Origin: Paenarthrobacter aurescens
GTDB lineage: Bacteria > Actinomycetota > Actinomycetes > Actinomycetales > Micrococcaceae
Assembly (NCBI RefSeq): GCF_025421775.1
Contig: NZ_JAOEFX010000004.1
Location: forward strand, 434,001 to 498,000
DNA: 64,000 nucleotides
Direction of reading: 5' to 3'
Shown one piece after another: positions 26,326 to 35,049 of the stretch; position 1 is the stretch's first letter; each line of letters opens with the position of its first letter. The notes under the pieces are model-generated. The model did no database searches. It was not told where the DNA came from and saw nothing but the letters and a program-made list of their open reading frames with translations. The position numbers and the translations under genes were made by a program.

Positions 26326-27603
26326 CTAGAAGACCGCGTTGAACCCTCCCCAGCCCCAACCGACAACGCCAGAGGACTTCCAGCCACCGGAGCCGTTGCC
26401 GTAGTACATGCGCATCTGGCCGGAGGTGTCGATCCCCCAGACATCGTTGGCGCCATCGCCGTCGAAGTCGCCCGCACCGCCCAACTTGGTAATGGCGTTC
26501 CATCCTTGGCCTATCACGCTGCTGGTGTTCCAGCCGCCAAGGCCGTTGCCGCCGTAGAACCGCAGGTTTCCGGCGGCGTCACGGGCCAGGACGTCCGGTT
26601 TTCGGTCTCCATCGAAGTCACCGGGGGAGAAGATGGACGTCATGCCGTTCCACCCCCAGCCGATGGTGGTCGGGGCGAGGAACCCGGCGTGTCCGTTGCC
26701 GGGGTAGAGGATCAGTTCGCCGGACGACGTGCGCGCCAGGAGGTCGTTGTTGCCGTCTCCGTTGAAGTCATCAGCTGTAAGGATCGTGGTGAAGACACCC
26801 CAGCCCCAGCCGATCTGTTGACGCGGGTACCAGCCGCCATGCCAATCGCCGGGGTAGAGGAACAGCGAACCGGAGGCATCGCGCGCGATCACGTCATTTT
26901 CGCCATCGTTGTTGAAGTCTCCCGACGCCAGCATCTCATTGAAGATATTCCAGCCGGAGCCAACCTGGTAGGCCTGTTTCCAGGTGCCGTTTCCACCCGT
27001 GGTGTACATGCCGAGCCGGCCTGCAGAGTCGCGTACCAGGAGGTTCATTGTGTAGGGGTCCCAGTACTGGTCACGGTAAAAACCAGTGGTGTGCGGACGG
27101 TCTTTGGGGGTTCCGTAGGTGAAGTCCAAGGCGTCCAACCTGACGGCGTTGACTCCGGGGTTTGGCAGGTTGCCTGGGTTTTCGATGAGGGAACCGTCGC
27201 GCCAGTAGACCACCTCGTTGCCCGCCGAGGTGTGAATCTCAAGGTACTGCGCAAGATAGGACCCCGACGGTGTGCCCTGGGGAAACAGCAGGTCGAATGA
27301 ATACGACGAATCAGCCGGGTTGTATGTCCCGTGTGTCAGTTGCCGGTGGACTGTGGACGTGGGCGCGTGCCGGAATGCGACGTAGACGTCGGTGATGAGC
27401 CCGGTTGCCTGGAAAGTGATCCGTGAAGTTGCCTGACCGCCCTCGCCCACTGAGGCCGGGGTGGTGGAGACAGCCACGGGGACCGGCGCGAAGGTGTCGT
27501 CGGCCTTCGCTGCAGGCGCTAAGCCCAAACCACTAACCAAGACGATGCCGCTCGCCATTACGGCCAGCCAATTGCGCATTCGGCGCAAAGGAGTGCTCCC
27601 CAT
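26326..27603 (-). CDS. Secreted five-unit beta-propeller protein, paralogue 2
   Basis: 425 residues, ATG with GGGGGAAC just upstream. Signal peptide (WLAVMASGIVLVSGLGLAPAAKA), then one beta-sandwich module (about 40-165) of the SPATV-type seen in paralogues 3-5, here starting VSTTPASVGEGGQATSRITF and containing YLEIHTSAGNEVVYWRDGS. Five propeller units follow, units 2 and 3 with ADDFNGDGNNDLL-type loops, ending VVGWGWGGFNAVF. No Ig-like domain lies between the modules, the simplest sandwich-propeller arrangement in the set. No catalytic motif; adhesion or carbohydrate binding is only a guess. Confidence 0.85.
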   Translation of the reverse strand: MGSTPLRRMRNWLAVMASGIVLVSGLGLAPAAKADDTFAPVPVAVSTTPASVGEGGQATSRITFQATGLITDVYVAFRHAPTSTVHRQLTHGTYNPADSSYSFDLLFPQGTPSGSYLAQYLEIHTSAGNEVVYWRDGSLIENPGNLPNPGVNAVRLDALDFTYGTPKDRPHTTGFYRDQYWDPYTMNLLVRDSAGRLGMYTTGGNGTWKQAYQVGSGWNIFNEMLASGDFNNDGENDVIARDASGSLFLYPGDWHGGWYPRQQIGWGWGVFTTILTADDFNGDGNNDLLARTSSGELILYPGNGHAGFLAPTTIGWGWNGMTSIFSPGDFDGDRKPDVLARDAAGNLRFYGGNGLGGWNTSSVIGQGWNAITKLGGAGDFDGDGANDVWGIDTSGQMRMYYGNGSGGWKSSGVVGWGWGGFNAVF

Positions 27604-27720
27604 TGTTCCCCCAAATCAAGCCGGTCCCGGATGGCCGGCGGGTGTAAGTGATTTGAGAGTACAACGGGGGAACGACAGGCCGGGAATTTGCTCGCAAAAG
27701 TTCGGGGAAAAGACAAGTCA

Positions 27721-27749
27721 AGTCCCAAACGCAACCGAATCCGGGTTAG
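27721..27749. repeat. 3' flank shared by propeller genes 3 and 5
   Basis: CCCAAACGCAACCGAA followed by T-CCGGGTTAG, running into the stop codon of paralogue 3, closely matches CCCAAAACGCAACCGAAA-TCGGCTTAG at 31968-31994 at the end of paralogue 5. The likeness outside coding sequence points to duplication of gene plus flank. Confidence 0.6.
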
Positions 27750-29587
27750 AAAACGGCGGTGAGGTAGGCCCAGCCGGTGCCGATCTCATACGATTGCCGG
27801 TAGTAATATCCGTCAGGACTCATTTCCTCGCCGCGGAAAGCGCCCTGGTCCGTGACGTTGAAGAAGTAGTTGTACTGCTCCCACATGTTGAAACCACCGA
27901 GGGCACCCATGTACCGGCTTGACGCGTAATTTCCAAGCAGTACCCGTGAGGAAGACCAGCCACCCTTGCCATCTGGATAGTAGGCATGCAGTCGTCCGTC
28001 CGTACCTCTGGCAAGAATGTCGGAGACGCCGTCTCCGCTGAAGTCACCGGGCGTGAACACCTTGTTGAAGACGTTCCACCCCTGCCCGACCTGCGATGCT
28101 GCGAGCCATCCGCCACGGCCATTGCCGGGGTAGAGGAAGAGCCGGCCCTGCGCATCGCGGGCCAGGATGTCGCTTGTTCCGTCGCCGTTGAAGTCGCTGG
28201 CGGGAATGATCTCGCTGAAACCACCCCACCCGGTACCAATGACCGAAGAACCCAGCCAGCCGCCGCCCCCGTTGCCCCGGTAAAGCCACAACTGCCCCGT
28301 TCTATCACGCGCCAGGACGTCCATGCGGCCGTCGCCGTCGAAGTCGCCCGGAGATGACAAGGACGTGAAGTTTGCCCAGCCCCAGCCGATGTCTTTGCTC
28401 CCGCTCTTGAACTCTCCGCTGGAGCCTCCGGAGAACAAGGTCAGTGTGCCGTTCGGCTTCCTGGTGATCACGTCCGGCCTGCTGTCACCGTCGAAGTCAC
28501 GCAGGAGCGAGTGCATCTTGACCCTTGGGTCGCTGGAGCTGCGGAAGATACCCACCACGCTTCCGGCGTAGCTGACCACCGCAGCGACACCGAGCTGCTT
28601 TCCTGCCTCACTTGGCTTGGGCTTGTAGGTGTCGCCGGTTGCTCCGGCAATAGGCTCTGCGACGTCCACCAGCCATTGGTAGCTGACCGTCGGCTTGGCT
28701 CCCGCCGGGAGCCCTTTGATGGTTGAGGGGTCGAACCCGGCCTTGACGGGGCTCCGCACGGAGACGGTGGATGGCAGTCGCGGATCAGCTGCGTCCACCA
28801 GGTAGAAGGGAGCGGTTTCCACGGTTTCCGGCAGACGCCCTGCCGCCCTTGCGGTGAGTTTCAAGGTCAGACCGGACCCCGTGCCGGCGAGGTTGTCTGG
28901 AACGCCGAACCGGCTGGACTCCGAAGTCTGCCGGACGCCATCCCGGAACCACTCGTAGGTGTACGACGAAGGCAGAGCAGACCATGTCCCGTGCTGGACT
29001 TGGAACGACAAGTTGGAGTACCCGGCTTCTTTTCTGATCCCAAGACTGGGAGGAACCAGATTGGAATTGGGCGTCAGGACATTGCCGGGGTTGGTCACGC
29101 TGAAGTCGAGACTCTCCCATGAAACAGGAAAGGTGTATTGGCTGGGCGTGCCACGGAAGTACTCCAGGGTTTCCGAGCCGTAGGAGATGATCACGCTCTG
29201 CAGTTTGTGTGACCCGTGGAAGTACGCACCCGCAGTAATGGAAGCCGACGCAGTCGCAGTCAGGGGGCCGGCGGCGGGCGTCCCTGACCATTCAATGCGG
29301 TGTTCCGTCGCGAGGAATTCATCCCTGTAGACAAAGAGCACCCGCTGGGCACGCTGGGCGAGGGTGAAGCCGATCTGCAGTGTGGAGCCAGGGGCTGCGG
29401 TGGCAGGCGAAATGCGTTTCAGGGAAGTCAACTGCGGCACCGGTTGTTCAGCTGCCACGGCTGGAGCCGCTGTCAACACAGTTCCTGGCGCCACCAGGGC
29501 GGCGGTCATCGTTAGCCCCATGAGGAGAGCCAGGAGTCGATGCACTGTGGTTTTGCGTCGGGGCGTGGCGGCCGTAGATGTAGTCAA
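27746..29587 (-). CDS. Secreted five-unit beta-propeller protein, paralogue 3
   Basis: 613 residues with a TTG start at 29587, 5 nt after GGGGGATC. Signal peptide (LLALLMGLTMTAALVAPGTVLTAAPAVA), a sandwich module (about 50-165, ISPATAAPGSTLQIGFTL, VLFVYRDEFLATEHRIEWSG), two Ig-like domains (about 170-345, YTYEWFRDGVRQ and VSYQWLVDVAEPIAGATGDTY), then five units. The fifth unit is strongly divergent and tyrosine-rich (NYASSRYMGALGGFNMWEQY) and lacks a calcium loop, yet the chain still closes with IGTGWAYLTAVF. The gene lies 43 bp after paralogue 4, probably co-transcribed. Confidence 0.83.
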   Translation of the reverse strand: MTTSTAATPRRKTTVHRLLALLMGLTMTAALVAPGTVLTAAPAVAAEQPVPQLTSLKRISPATAAPGSTLQIGFTLAQRAQRVLFVYRDEFLATEHRIEWSGTPAAGPLTATASASITAGAYFHGSHKLQSVIISYGSETLEYFRGTPSQYTFPVSWESLDFSVTNPGNVLTPNSNLVPPSLGIRKEAGYSNLSFQVQHGTWSALPSSYTYEWFRDGVRQTSESSRFGVPDNLAGTGSGLTLKLTARAAGRLPETVETAPFYLVDAADPRLPSTVSVRSPVKAGFDPSTIKGLPAGAKPTVSYQWLVDVAEPIAGATGDTYKPKPSEAGKQLGVAAVVSYAGSVVGIFRSSSDPRVKMHSLLRDFDGDSRPDVITRKPNGTLTLFSGGSSGEFKSGSKDIGWGWANFTSLSSPGDFDGDGRMDVLARDRTGQLWLYRGNGGGGWLGSSVIGTGWGGFSEIIPASDFNGDGTSDILARDAQGRLFLYPGNGRGGWLAASQVGQGWNVFNKVFTPGDFSGDGVSDILARGTDGRLHAYYPDGKGGWSSSRVLLGNYASSRYMGALGGFNMWEQYNYFFNVTDQGAFRGEEMSPDGYYYRQSYEIGTGWAYLTAVF

Positions 29588-29630
29588 TTGATCCCCCGGG
29601 GATGTGAAGTTGGTGCCAGCATGATGTGGG

Positions 29631-31838
29631 TTAGAAGACGGTGTTGAAGGCGTTCCAGCCCCAACCGATGGTGGCTTGGCGTTTCAGGGCGGTGTGGCCC
29701 AACCCGTAGAACATGGTGAGCCGTCCATCGGGGTGGATCCCGTACACCTCCGGGACTCCGTCGCTGTCGAAATCTCCCGGCGCGCCAATCCGGCTGAAAC
29801 CTCCCCAGCCATACCCGGCGTACGAGCTGAAGACGTTGGGGGTCCACGAATTGTCGTGGAAGTATCCGTTCCCGTCACCGTCGTATTTTCGGAGGTTGCC
29901 TTCGTTGTCGCGGGCGAAGACAATCCTCGACGACGGGGAGACGAACGTATTGAAATTGCTCCATCCACCGCTGAGGACGTGCGGGGTCAGGAAGCCGCCG
30001 CGGCCGTTGCCTGGGTAGAGGACCAGGGTGTTGGAAGCATCACGGGCAATAAGGTCTGCTGTGCCGTCGCTGTTGAAGTCGCCCGGTGCCACGATGTCCT
30101 TCATGGAACCCCATCCCTGGCCGATCTGGAAGGAGCGCAGCCAGCCACCCTGGCCGTTGCCTTGGTAGAGGAAGAGCCTGCCCGCACCATCGCGGGCCAT
30201 GACGTCCACGTTGCCGTCGCCGTCGAAGTCTCCGGGGGAAAGGAGGGAGGTGAACCCGTTCCACCCTTGGCCAATCTTCTGTGCTGTCAGCCAGCCGCCG
30301 TTGCCGTTGCTGGGGTACAGCCAGAGGTTGCCGCCGGCATCACGCGCGAAGATGTCGCCTGTGCCGTCCGCGTTGAAGCCCTTGCCACGGGCTTTGTCCG
30401 AGATGGGACCCCTGAGATCCACTACCTCGGTGACGACCGATCCGGCGTCGAAACGTGCGGTGACCCCGGCCGTGATGATGTTGCCCTTGTCGGCCACGGT
30501 GGGCTTGTAGTCCCTCGAGGTTGCACCGGGGATGGGCGTTCCGTTGCGTTTCCAGACGTAGGTGTAACCGGGCTGTCCGCCGACGGGGTCGATCCCGGCG
30601 GCATCGTGTTCCAGCCGGAGTTGGCCTCCCACGGACGCGTCTCCGGTAATGCGCAGATTGCCCACCCAGACGCGGCGTGGCATGGGCCCGAATGCCGAAG
30701 TGGACACAGTGGCAGGCAGATACCCGGCCGCCCGGGCAGTCATCTTCACCCAGATCATGTTTCCGGGGTCGAAGGACATGTTGGACTGGTACGTGTCCTT
30801 GACGGCGTAGTCGATGGGTGCGCCGTTCCTGTACCACTGGAAGTCGGTGAAGGCTGGTTCAACCGGCCACGTTCCGGGGTTGATGCCAAGTTCGGTGTTG
30901 TAGACCATGGCGCCAGTGATGCTCGGGTTGACAGTGGGAGTGAGTTTCGGCAGCACCTTGGCAGGGTTGCTGACCGTGAAATCACCAGTGGAAAGTGCCG
31001 CACGCCCAACATTTCCCAACGGAACGGGCGAGGTCCGCTCCAGTGTTCCGTCACGCAGGTAGGAATCCTTGGCCAGCCCATCGAAGTAGGTGATTTCGAC
31101 CCGCTCCAAGGTGTACGCACCCGCCGCCTGAGCGGCCGTGACTGCCCCCGTTGCCGTGACGGTTTGGGGGCCCGGCGCGGGGTTGCCTGTCCACGCGAGT
31201 TCGAAAGTGGTGACCTCGGAAGCGTCGCGGTAGACCAGCCTGACAGCCTGGGCAAGCTGCGAGAGCTTGACCTGGACCCCCGCGGTTTGTCCGGGTGCGA
31301 CGGTGGCCTTGGACGGAAGAAAGGACGTAGGAACAGCCGCCATATAGGGGAGCAACGGGTTCTTGATCTTGAAGTCCTGCGTCGCGGGATCACCGAAGAG
31401 TGCGGTGCCGGTCCCGGGCGGGTAGACGCCGCCGCCGCGGTAATGGACCTGGGAGGCACCCGCAGTGGTAATCACCTGGATGTAGCTGACCTCGATGGTG
31501 CCATTGGGCCAGGAAGAGGCTGCAGCGACGCCGGCGACTGTGCCGGCTTTGCCGCCAGCCGGCGCTGTCCACGCCAAAGCGTGCGTCCCCGCAGCACTCC
31601 GCAGGCCCACTTCAACGCGCTTGACCGCAATGGAAGTCGTGAAGTCGAAACTGACTTGAGCGCCGGCGTCGACCGTTGCAGGGGAGGACCTCACGAAAGT
31701 GGAGAGGACCGGCGCGGCGGCCACGGCGGGTGAAACGGGCGTCACCACCACAGCCGCTACAACAAAGGCAAGCAACATCAGAAGTGCGCGAACCACCGCG
31801 GATGCAGCACGAAAGCGCAGAGCAGGATGAGACCCCAA
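29631..31838 (-). CDS. Secreted five-unit beta-propeller protein, paralogue 4 (largest)
   Basis: 735 residues, TTG start at 31838 preceded by GGGGGAATC. Signal peptide (ALLMLLAFVVAAVVVTPVSPAVAA), two consecutive sandwich modules (FVRSSPATVDAGAQVSFDFTT at about 45-150 and PSKATVAPGQTAGVQVKLSQL at about 170-285), two Ig-like domains (about 290-480, FTDFQWYRNGAPI and YTYVWKRNGTPIPGATS), then five units. Unit 4 lacks the GDFNGDG loop (SPSSRIVFARDNEGNLRKY) and has an insertion. Ends IGWGWNAFNTVF. It shows how the family grows by duplicating N-terminal modules while keeping five blades. Confidence 0.85.
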   Translation of the reverse strand: MGSHPALRFRAASAVVRALLMLLAFVVAAVVVTPVSPAVAAAPVLSTFVRSSPATVDAGAQVSFDFTTSIAVKRVEVGLRSAAGTHALAWTAPAGGKAGTVAGVAAASSWPNGTIEVSYIQVITTAGASQVHYRGGGVYPPGTGTALFGDPATQDFKIKNPLLPYMAAVPTSFLPSKATVAPGQTAGVQVKLSQLAQAVRLVYRDASEVTTFELAWTGNPAPGPQTVTATGAVTAAQAAGAYTLERVEITYFDGLAKDSYLRDGTLERTSPVPLGNVGRAALSTGDFTVSNPAKVLPKLTPTVNPSITGAMVYNTELGINPGTWPVEPAFTDFQWYRNGAPIDYAVKDTYQSNMSFDPGNMIWVKMTARAAGYLPATVSTSAFGPMPRRVWVGNLRITGDASVGGQLRLEHDAAGIDPVGGQPGYTYVWKRNGTPIPGATSRDYKPTVADKGNIITAGVTARFDAGSVVTEVVDLRGPISDKARGKGFNADGTGDIFARDAGGNLWLYPSNGNGGWLTAQKIGQGWNGFTSLLSPGDFDGDGNVDVMARDGAGRLFLYQGNGQGGWLRSFQIGQGWGSMKDIVAPGDFNSDGTADLIARDASNTLVLYPGNGRGGFLTPHVLSGGWSNFNTFVSPSSRIVFARDNEGNLRKYDGDGNGYFHDNSWTPNVFSSYAGYGWGGFSRIGAPGDFDSDGVPEVYGIHPDGRLTMFYGLGHTALKRQATIGWGWNAFNTVF

Positions 31839-31879
31839 GATTCCCCCAAATGGTGCAGACCAGAGCGGCCTGTCGAGGC

Positions 31880-31898
31880 CAATTGAGATGACAATACA
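31880..31898 (-). promoter_or_regulatory. Conserved upstream element of propeller gene 4
   Basis: CAATTGAGATGACAATACA, 42 bp before the TTG start of paralogue 4, matches the element at 26198-26216 upstream of paralogue 1 with one difference. Confidence 0.5.
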
Positions 31899-31990
31899 GC
31901 CCGGCCATCCCGCGCACAGCTATTGGGATTGGATTACCGATATTCGCCGAAATGTGTCGTGCGTCAACCCAAAACGCAACCGAAATCGGC

Positions 31991-33835
31991 TTAGAACACC
32001 GCGGTGAACCCGCCCCAGCCCCAGCCAACAACACCGGCGCCTTTCCAGCTGCCGCTGCCGCTGCCGTAATACATGTTCAGTTGGCCGGCGGAGTCTATGG
32101 CCCAGACGTCGTTGAGGCCGTCACCGTTGAAGTCGCCTGCGCCGCCGATACGCGACATGACATTCCAGCCTGTGCCGACGGCCCGGGCGGTGGTCCAGCC
32201 GCCGTTTCCGTTGCCCCCGTAAAGCCGGAGGTTCCCGGCGCTATCGCGGCCCATGACGTCTGGATTGCCGTCGCCGTCGAAGTCGCCGGGAGAGAAGACC
32301 TGGCTGAGGGCATCCCAACCCTGGCCAACAGCGCCGGGGGAACGGAATCCACCCACCCCGTTGCCGGGATAGAGGACCAACGCACCTGAGGGTGTCCGGG
32401 CGAGGAGATCGTTGTTCCCGTCTCCTGAGAAATCACCCGCTGCGATGACGGAGTCGAAGACGTCCCAGCCCCAGCCGACCTCCTTGCGCGGCAGCCAGCC
32501 GCCGGTCCCATTGCCCGGATAGAGGAAAAGGGTGCCGGCATCGTCGCGGGCCAGGACGTCGTTGAAGCCGTCGCCGTTGAAGTCGCCTGCGTTGAACACG
32601 AGATCGAAAACGCCCCAGCCAAACCCGATGGTTTTCACTGTTTGCCAGCGTCCGGCACCGTCAGTGGGGTAAAGAAGGAGGTTCGCCGCAGCGTTCCGGG
32701 CGAACAGATCCAACGAGGTACCGGCGTCGAAACCTGCTGTGTGGGCCTTGTTCCGCACCACTGTGCGGCTGTAGACCGTAAACGGCCGCACGGCCGTGGC
32801 AGGATTGCCTGCCTGGACTGTCGCGCGGAAGCCGACGACGGCGCCACGGTCGGCTGCGGTCAGGGTGTAGGTTTTGGCGGTGGCCCCGTTAATAGGGGTA
32901 CCGTTCCGCACCCACTCGTACCGGACGCTGACGGGGCCGCCGGCTGTTCCCGTGGAGACGCTGCCTTCATCGAAGACACCTGTGAGTTTCTCGCCGACGG
33001 TCAGCTTTCCTTGGAGTGTGGGGGTGCTGGCCGTGATGGGCGATGTTGGTGTGAGCGGCAGGGACGAGGCCGACACAGCCCGGTATCCTGCCCGCGTGGC
33101 AGTGACCCGGGCTGACAGGGTTTGGTCCAGGTCGGCTTCGGCTACCCGGTACGTGTTGAGCGTCGCTCCGGGGATGGGCTGGCCGCTCCGGAGCCACTGG
33201 TAGGCAAAGCCGGTAGGTGGATAGGTCCACGAGCCGTTGCTTGTAGTCAGCACTTGGTCGTAGCGTGCCACGCCTGTGACGACTGGTGGCTTGGTGTTGG
33301 GATTGTCCACCAGGGGGAAGCTGGGGTTGTTGACGGCGAAGTCCACACCGTCAAGGGCGCCGGGCCGTTGCGTCGGCGCTTCGAGGCCTTGGCTGAGGAA
33401 GAGGATGTTGCCGTCGCGGCCATAGCGAACGGAGCCTTTGCCGGCTGGAAGCACGATGCTGACGCTGAGGAGCTTGTAGCGCCCTGTCCGTTTGAAGGCA
33501 CTTCCGTTCACTGGCACCTTGGCCTGAGCGCTGTACGGTCCGGGCGCTTGGCTGGTGGGGCCGTAGAGGGTGGCCTGCTCCAGGGTGTCTTCATTGACGT
33601 AGGTGAAACCCACTTCCTGGGCCGGACCGCTCAGGGTGAAAGACAAGGAGATGGTGTTACCGGGCACTACCGTGGCCGGCGATGTTCGCGTGACCACTGT
33701 GGGCAGTGGCACGTCCGGACCGGCTGCCATGGCATGCGGGGGAGGAACTGCGATGGCCAGGGCGGCGCACAGCAGAGCGGCCAGAAGGACGCGAAAACTT
33801 GTGCCTGCGGAGCGCGCGGAAGCAAGCATTGTCAT
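31991..33835 (-). CDS. Secreted five-unit beta-propeller protein, paralogue 5
   Basis: 614 residues from ATG 33835, with TTGGGGAAACC upstream; a second ATG at 33829 is possible. Signal peptide (FRVLLAALLCAALAIAVPPPHAMA), one sandwich module (about 38-150, RTSPATVVPGNTISLSFTLSG, VGFTYVNEDTLEQATLYG), two Ig-like domains (about 160-350, FAYQWLRSGQPIPGATLNTY and VRYEWVRNGTPINGATAKTY), then five intact units, each with a calcium loop, closing VVGWGWGGFTAVF. It starts 14 bp after paralogue 6 and probably shares its transcript. Confidence 0.85.
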   Translation of the reverse strand: MTMLASARSAGTSFRVLLAALLCAALAIAVPPPHAMAAGPDVPLPTVVTRTSPATVVPGNTISLSFTLSGPAQEVGFTYVNEDTLEQATLYGPTSQAPGPYSAQAKVPVNGSAFKRTGRYKLLSVSIVLPAGKGSVRYGRDGNILFLSQGLEAPTQRPGALDGVDFAVNNPSFPLVDNPNTKPPVVTGVARYDQVLTTSNGSWTYPPTGFAYQWLRSGQPIPGATLNTYRVAEADLDQTLSARVTATRAGYRAVSASSLPLTPTSPITASTPTLQGKLTVGEKLTGVFDEGSVSTGTAGGPVSVRYEWVRNGTPINGATAKTYTLTAADRGAVVGFRATVQAGNPATAVRPFTVYSRTVVRNKAHTAGFDAGTSLDLFARNAAANLLLYPTDGAGRWQTVKTIGFGWGVFDLVFNAGDFNGDGFNDVLARDDAGTLFLYPGNGTGGWLPRKEVGWGWDVFDSVIAAGDFSGDGNNDLLARTPSGALVLYPGNGVGGFRSPGAVGQGWDALSQVFSPGDFDGDGNPDVMGRDSAGNLRLYGGNGNGGWTTARAVGTGWNVMSRIGGAGDFNGDGLNDVWAIDSAGQLNMYYGSGSGSWKGAGVVGWGWGGFTAVF

Positions 33836-33849
33836 GGTTTCCCCAATCC

Positions 33850-34998
33850 CTAGAACACTGCGTTGAACCCGCCCCAGCCCCATCCGATGGTGCCGGCACC
33901 GTTCCAGCCGCCGTCGCCGTCGCCGTAGTAGGCAAGCAGTTGGCCGGAGCCGTCCACTGCGTAGACGTCCGCATTACCATTGCCGTCGATATCGCCGGCC
34001 GCACCAATGGTGGACATTCCGCCCCAACCCTGGCCGACGATGGCCATGCCTGCCCAGCCGCCTGTCCCGTTGCCGCGATACAGACGCAAGGCGCCCGCGG
34101 TGTCACGGGCAAGGATGTCCACGTTGCTGTCGCCGTTGAAGTCGCCGGGGGTGATCATCGTGTTGACGACGTTCCAACCGCTGCCGACCACCGACCGGTT
34201 AAGCCATCCGCCGTCGCCGTTGCCCGGGTACAGGTACAGGAGGCCGCCGGAATCGCGGGCGAGGATGTCGTTGTGGCCGTCGCCGTTGAAGTCGCCGGGG
34301 GAAACGATCGAGTTGAAGGCGTTCCAGCCGCTGCCTACCTGGCGCCCGGCGAGAAAACCGCCGTTGCCCGTTCCGGCGTAAAGGAAGAGATTGCCGGCCG
34401 AATCCTTGGCCAGGATGTCGTTGGCGCCGTCGCCGTTGAAATCGCCGGGGGACACCACAGTTCCGAAGCCGTTCCAGCCCGGCCCCACTGTCCTGGCGGA
34501 TTCCCAGGCGTTGTTGACGCGCGGGTACATCATGAGGGTGCCGTCGGAGCGGCGGGCCAGCATTTCGTACGCACCGCGGCTGGTGAACCCGTTGGCACGG
34601 TTGGAGGCTGAGATCGGGGCGGTTTCTTCGCTGGAGACTTCCAGCGGCTCGCACCCGTTTTGGCTGGCTGCGACGTGGGCGGCAATGGTCTTGCCGCGAT
34701 CTGATTCGTCGAGCGTGTAGGTCCACCAGGCCCAGTGGTCCTCGGCGAGGACGCCGTCGCGGGTCCAGTAAATGCGGTAGTCCGGGCCGGCCGCGGCGCC
34801 GCACCCACGGTAGGAAGCAGGATCTATTTCAAGCGTGAGCGTTGAGCCGACAAACGGGGAACCGTGAATCACGGGATCCGAAGGGTCCATGGTTGCCATG
34901 GCAGGGGCCGGAGCGAAAGCGAGTGCGGCGACGACCGCCGCGGCAATGCCTGCCACCACTCGGCGCACACCTGACGTAGGGCGTGTTGGTGCGTTCAT
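33850..34998 (-). CDS. Secreted five-unit beta-propeller protein, paralogue 6
   Basis: 382 residues, ATG 34998 preceded by GGGGAGGAC. Signal peptide (VVAGIAAAVVAALAFAPAPAMA), a single Ig-like domain (about 38-135, VIHGSPFVGSTLTLEIDP, YRIYWTRDGVLAEDHWA) with two cysteines likely forming a disulphide, and five regular units, the fifth with GDIDGNGNAD. Ends IGWGWGGFNAVF. Domain layout and N-terminal domain are shared only with paralogue 7, so these two are the closest pair. Confidence 0.86.
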   Translation of the reverse strand: MNAPTRPTSGVRRVVAGIAAAVVAALAFAPAPAMATMDPSDPVIHGSPFVGSTLTLEIDPASYRGCGAAAGPDYRIYWTRDGVLAEDHWAWWTYTLDESDRGKTIAAHVAASQNGCEPLEVSSEETAPISASNRANGFTSRGAYEMLARRSDGTLMMYPRVNNAWESARTVGPGWNGFGTVVSPGDFNGDGANDILAKDSAGNLFLYAGTGNGGFLAGRQVGSGWNAFNSIVSPGDFNGDGHNDILARDSGGLLYLYPGNGDGGWLNRSVVGSGWNVVNTMITPGDFNGDSNVDILARDTAGALRLYRGNGTGGWAGMAIVGQGWGGMSTIGAAGDIDGNGNADVYAVDGSGQLLAYYGDGDGGWNGAGTIGWGWGGFNAVF

Positions 34999-35049
34999 GA
35001 TGTCCTCCCCAGACTTTATGGGGCTAATTCTACCGCGGCGGGGATTTCT

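Noticed and set aside
29676..31733. Plus-strand open frame of 685 codons
   Set aside because: Antisense to propeller paralogue 4; its repeats simply mirror the propeller units. No start signal or family.
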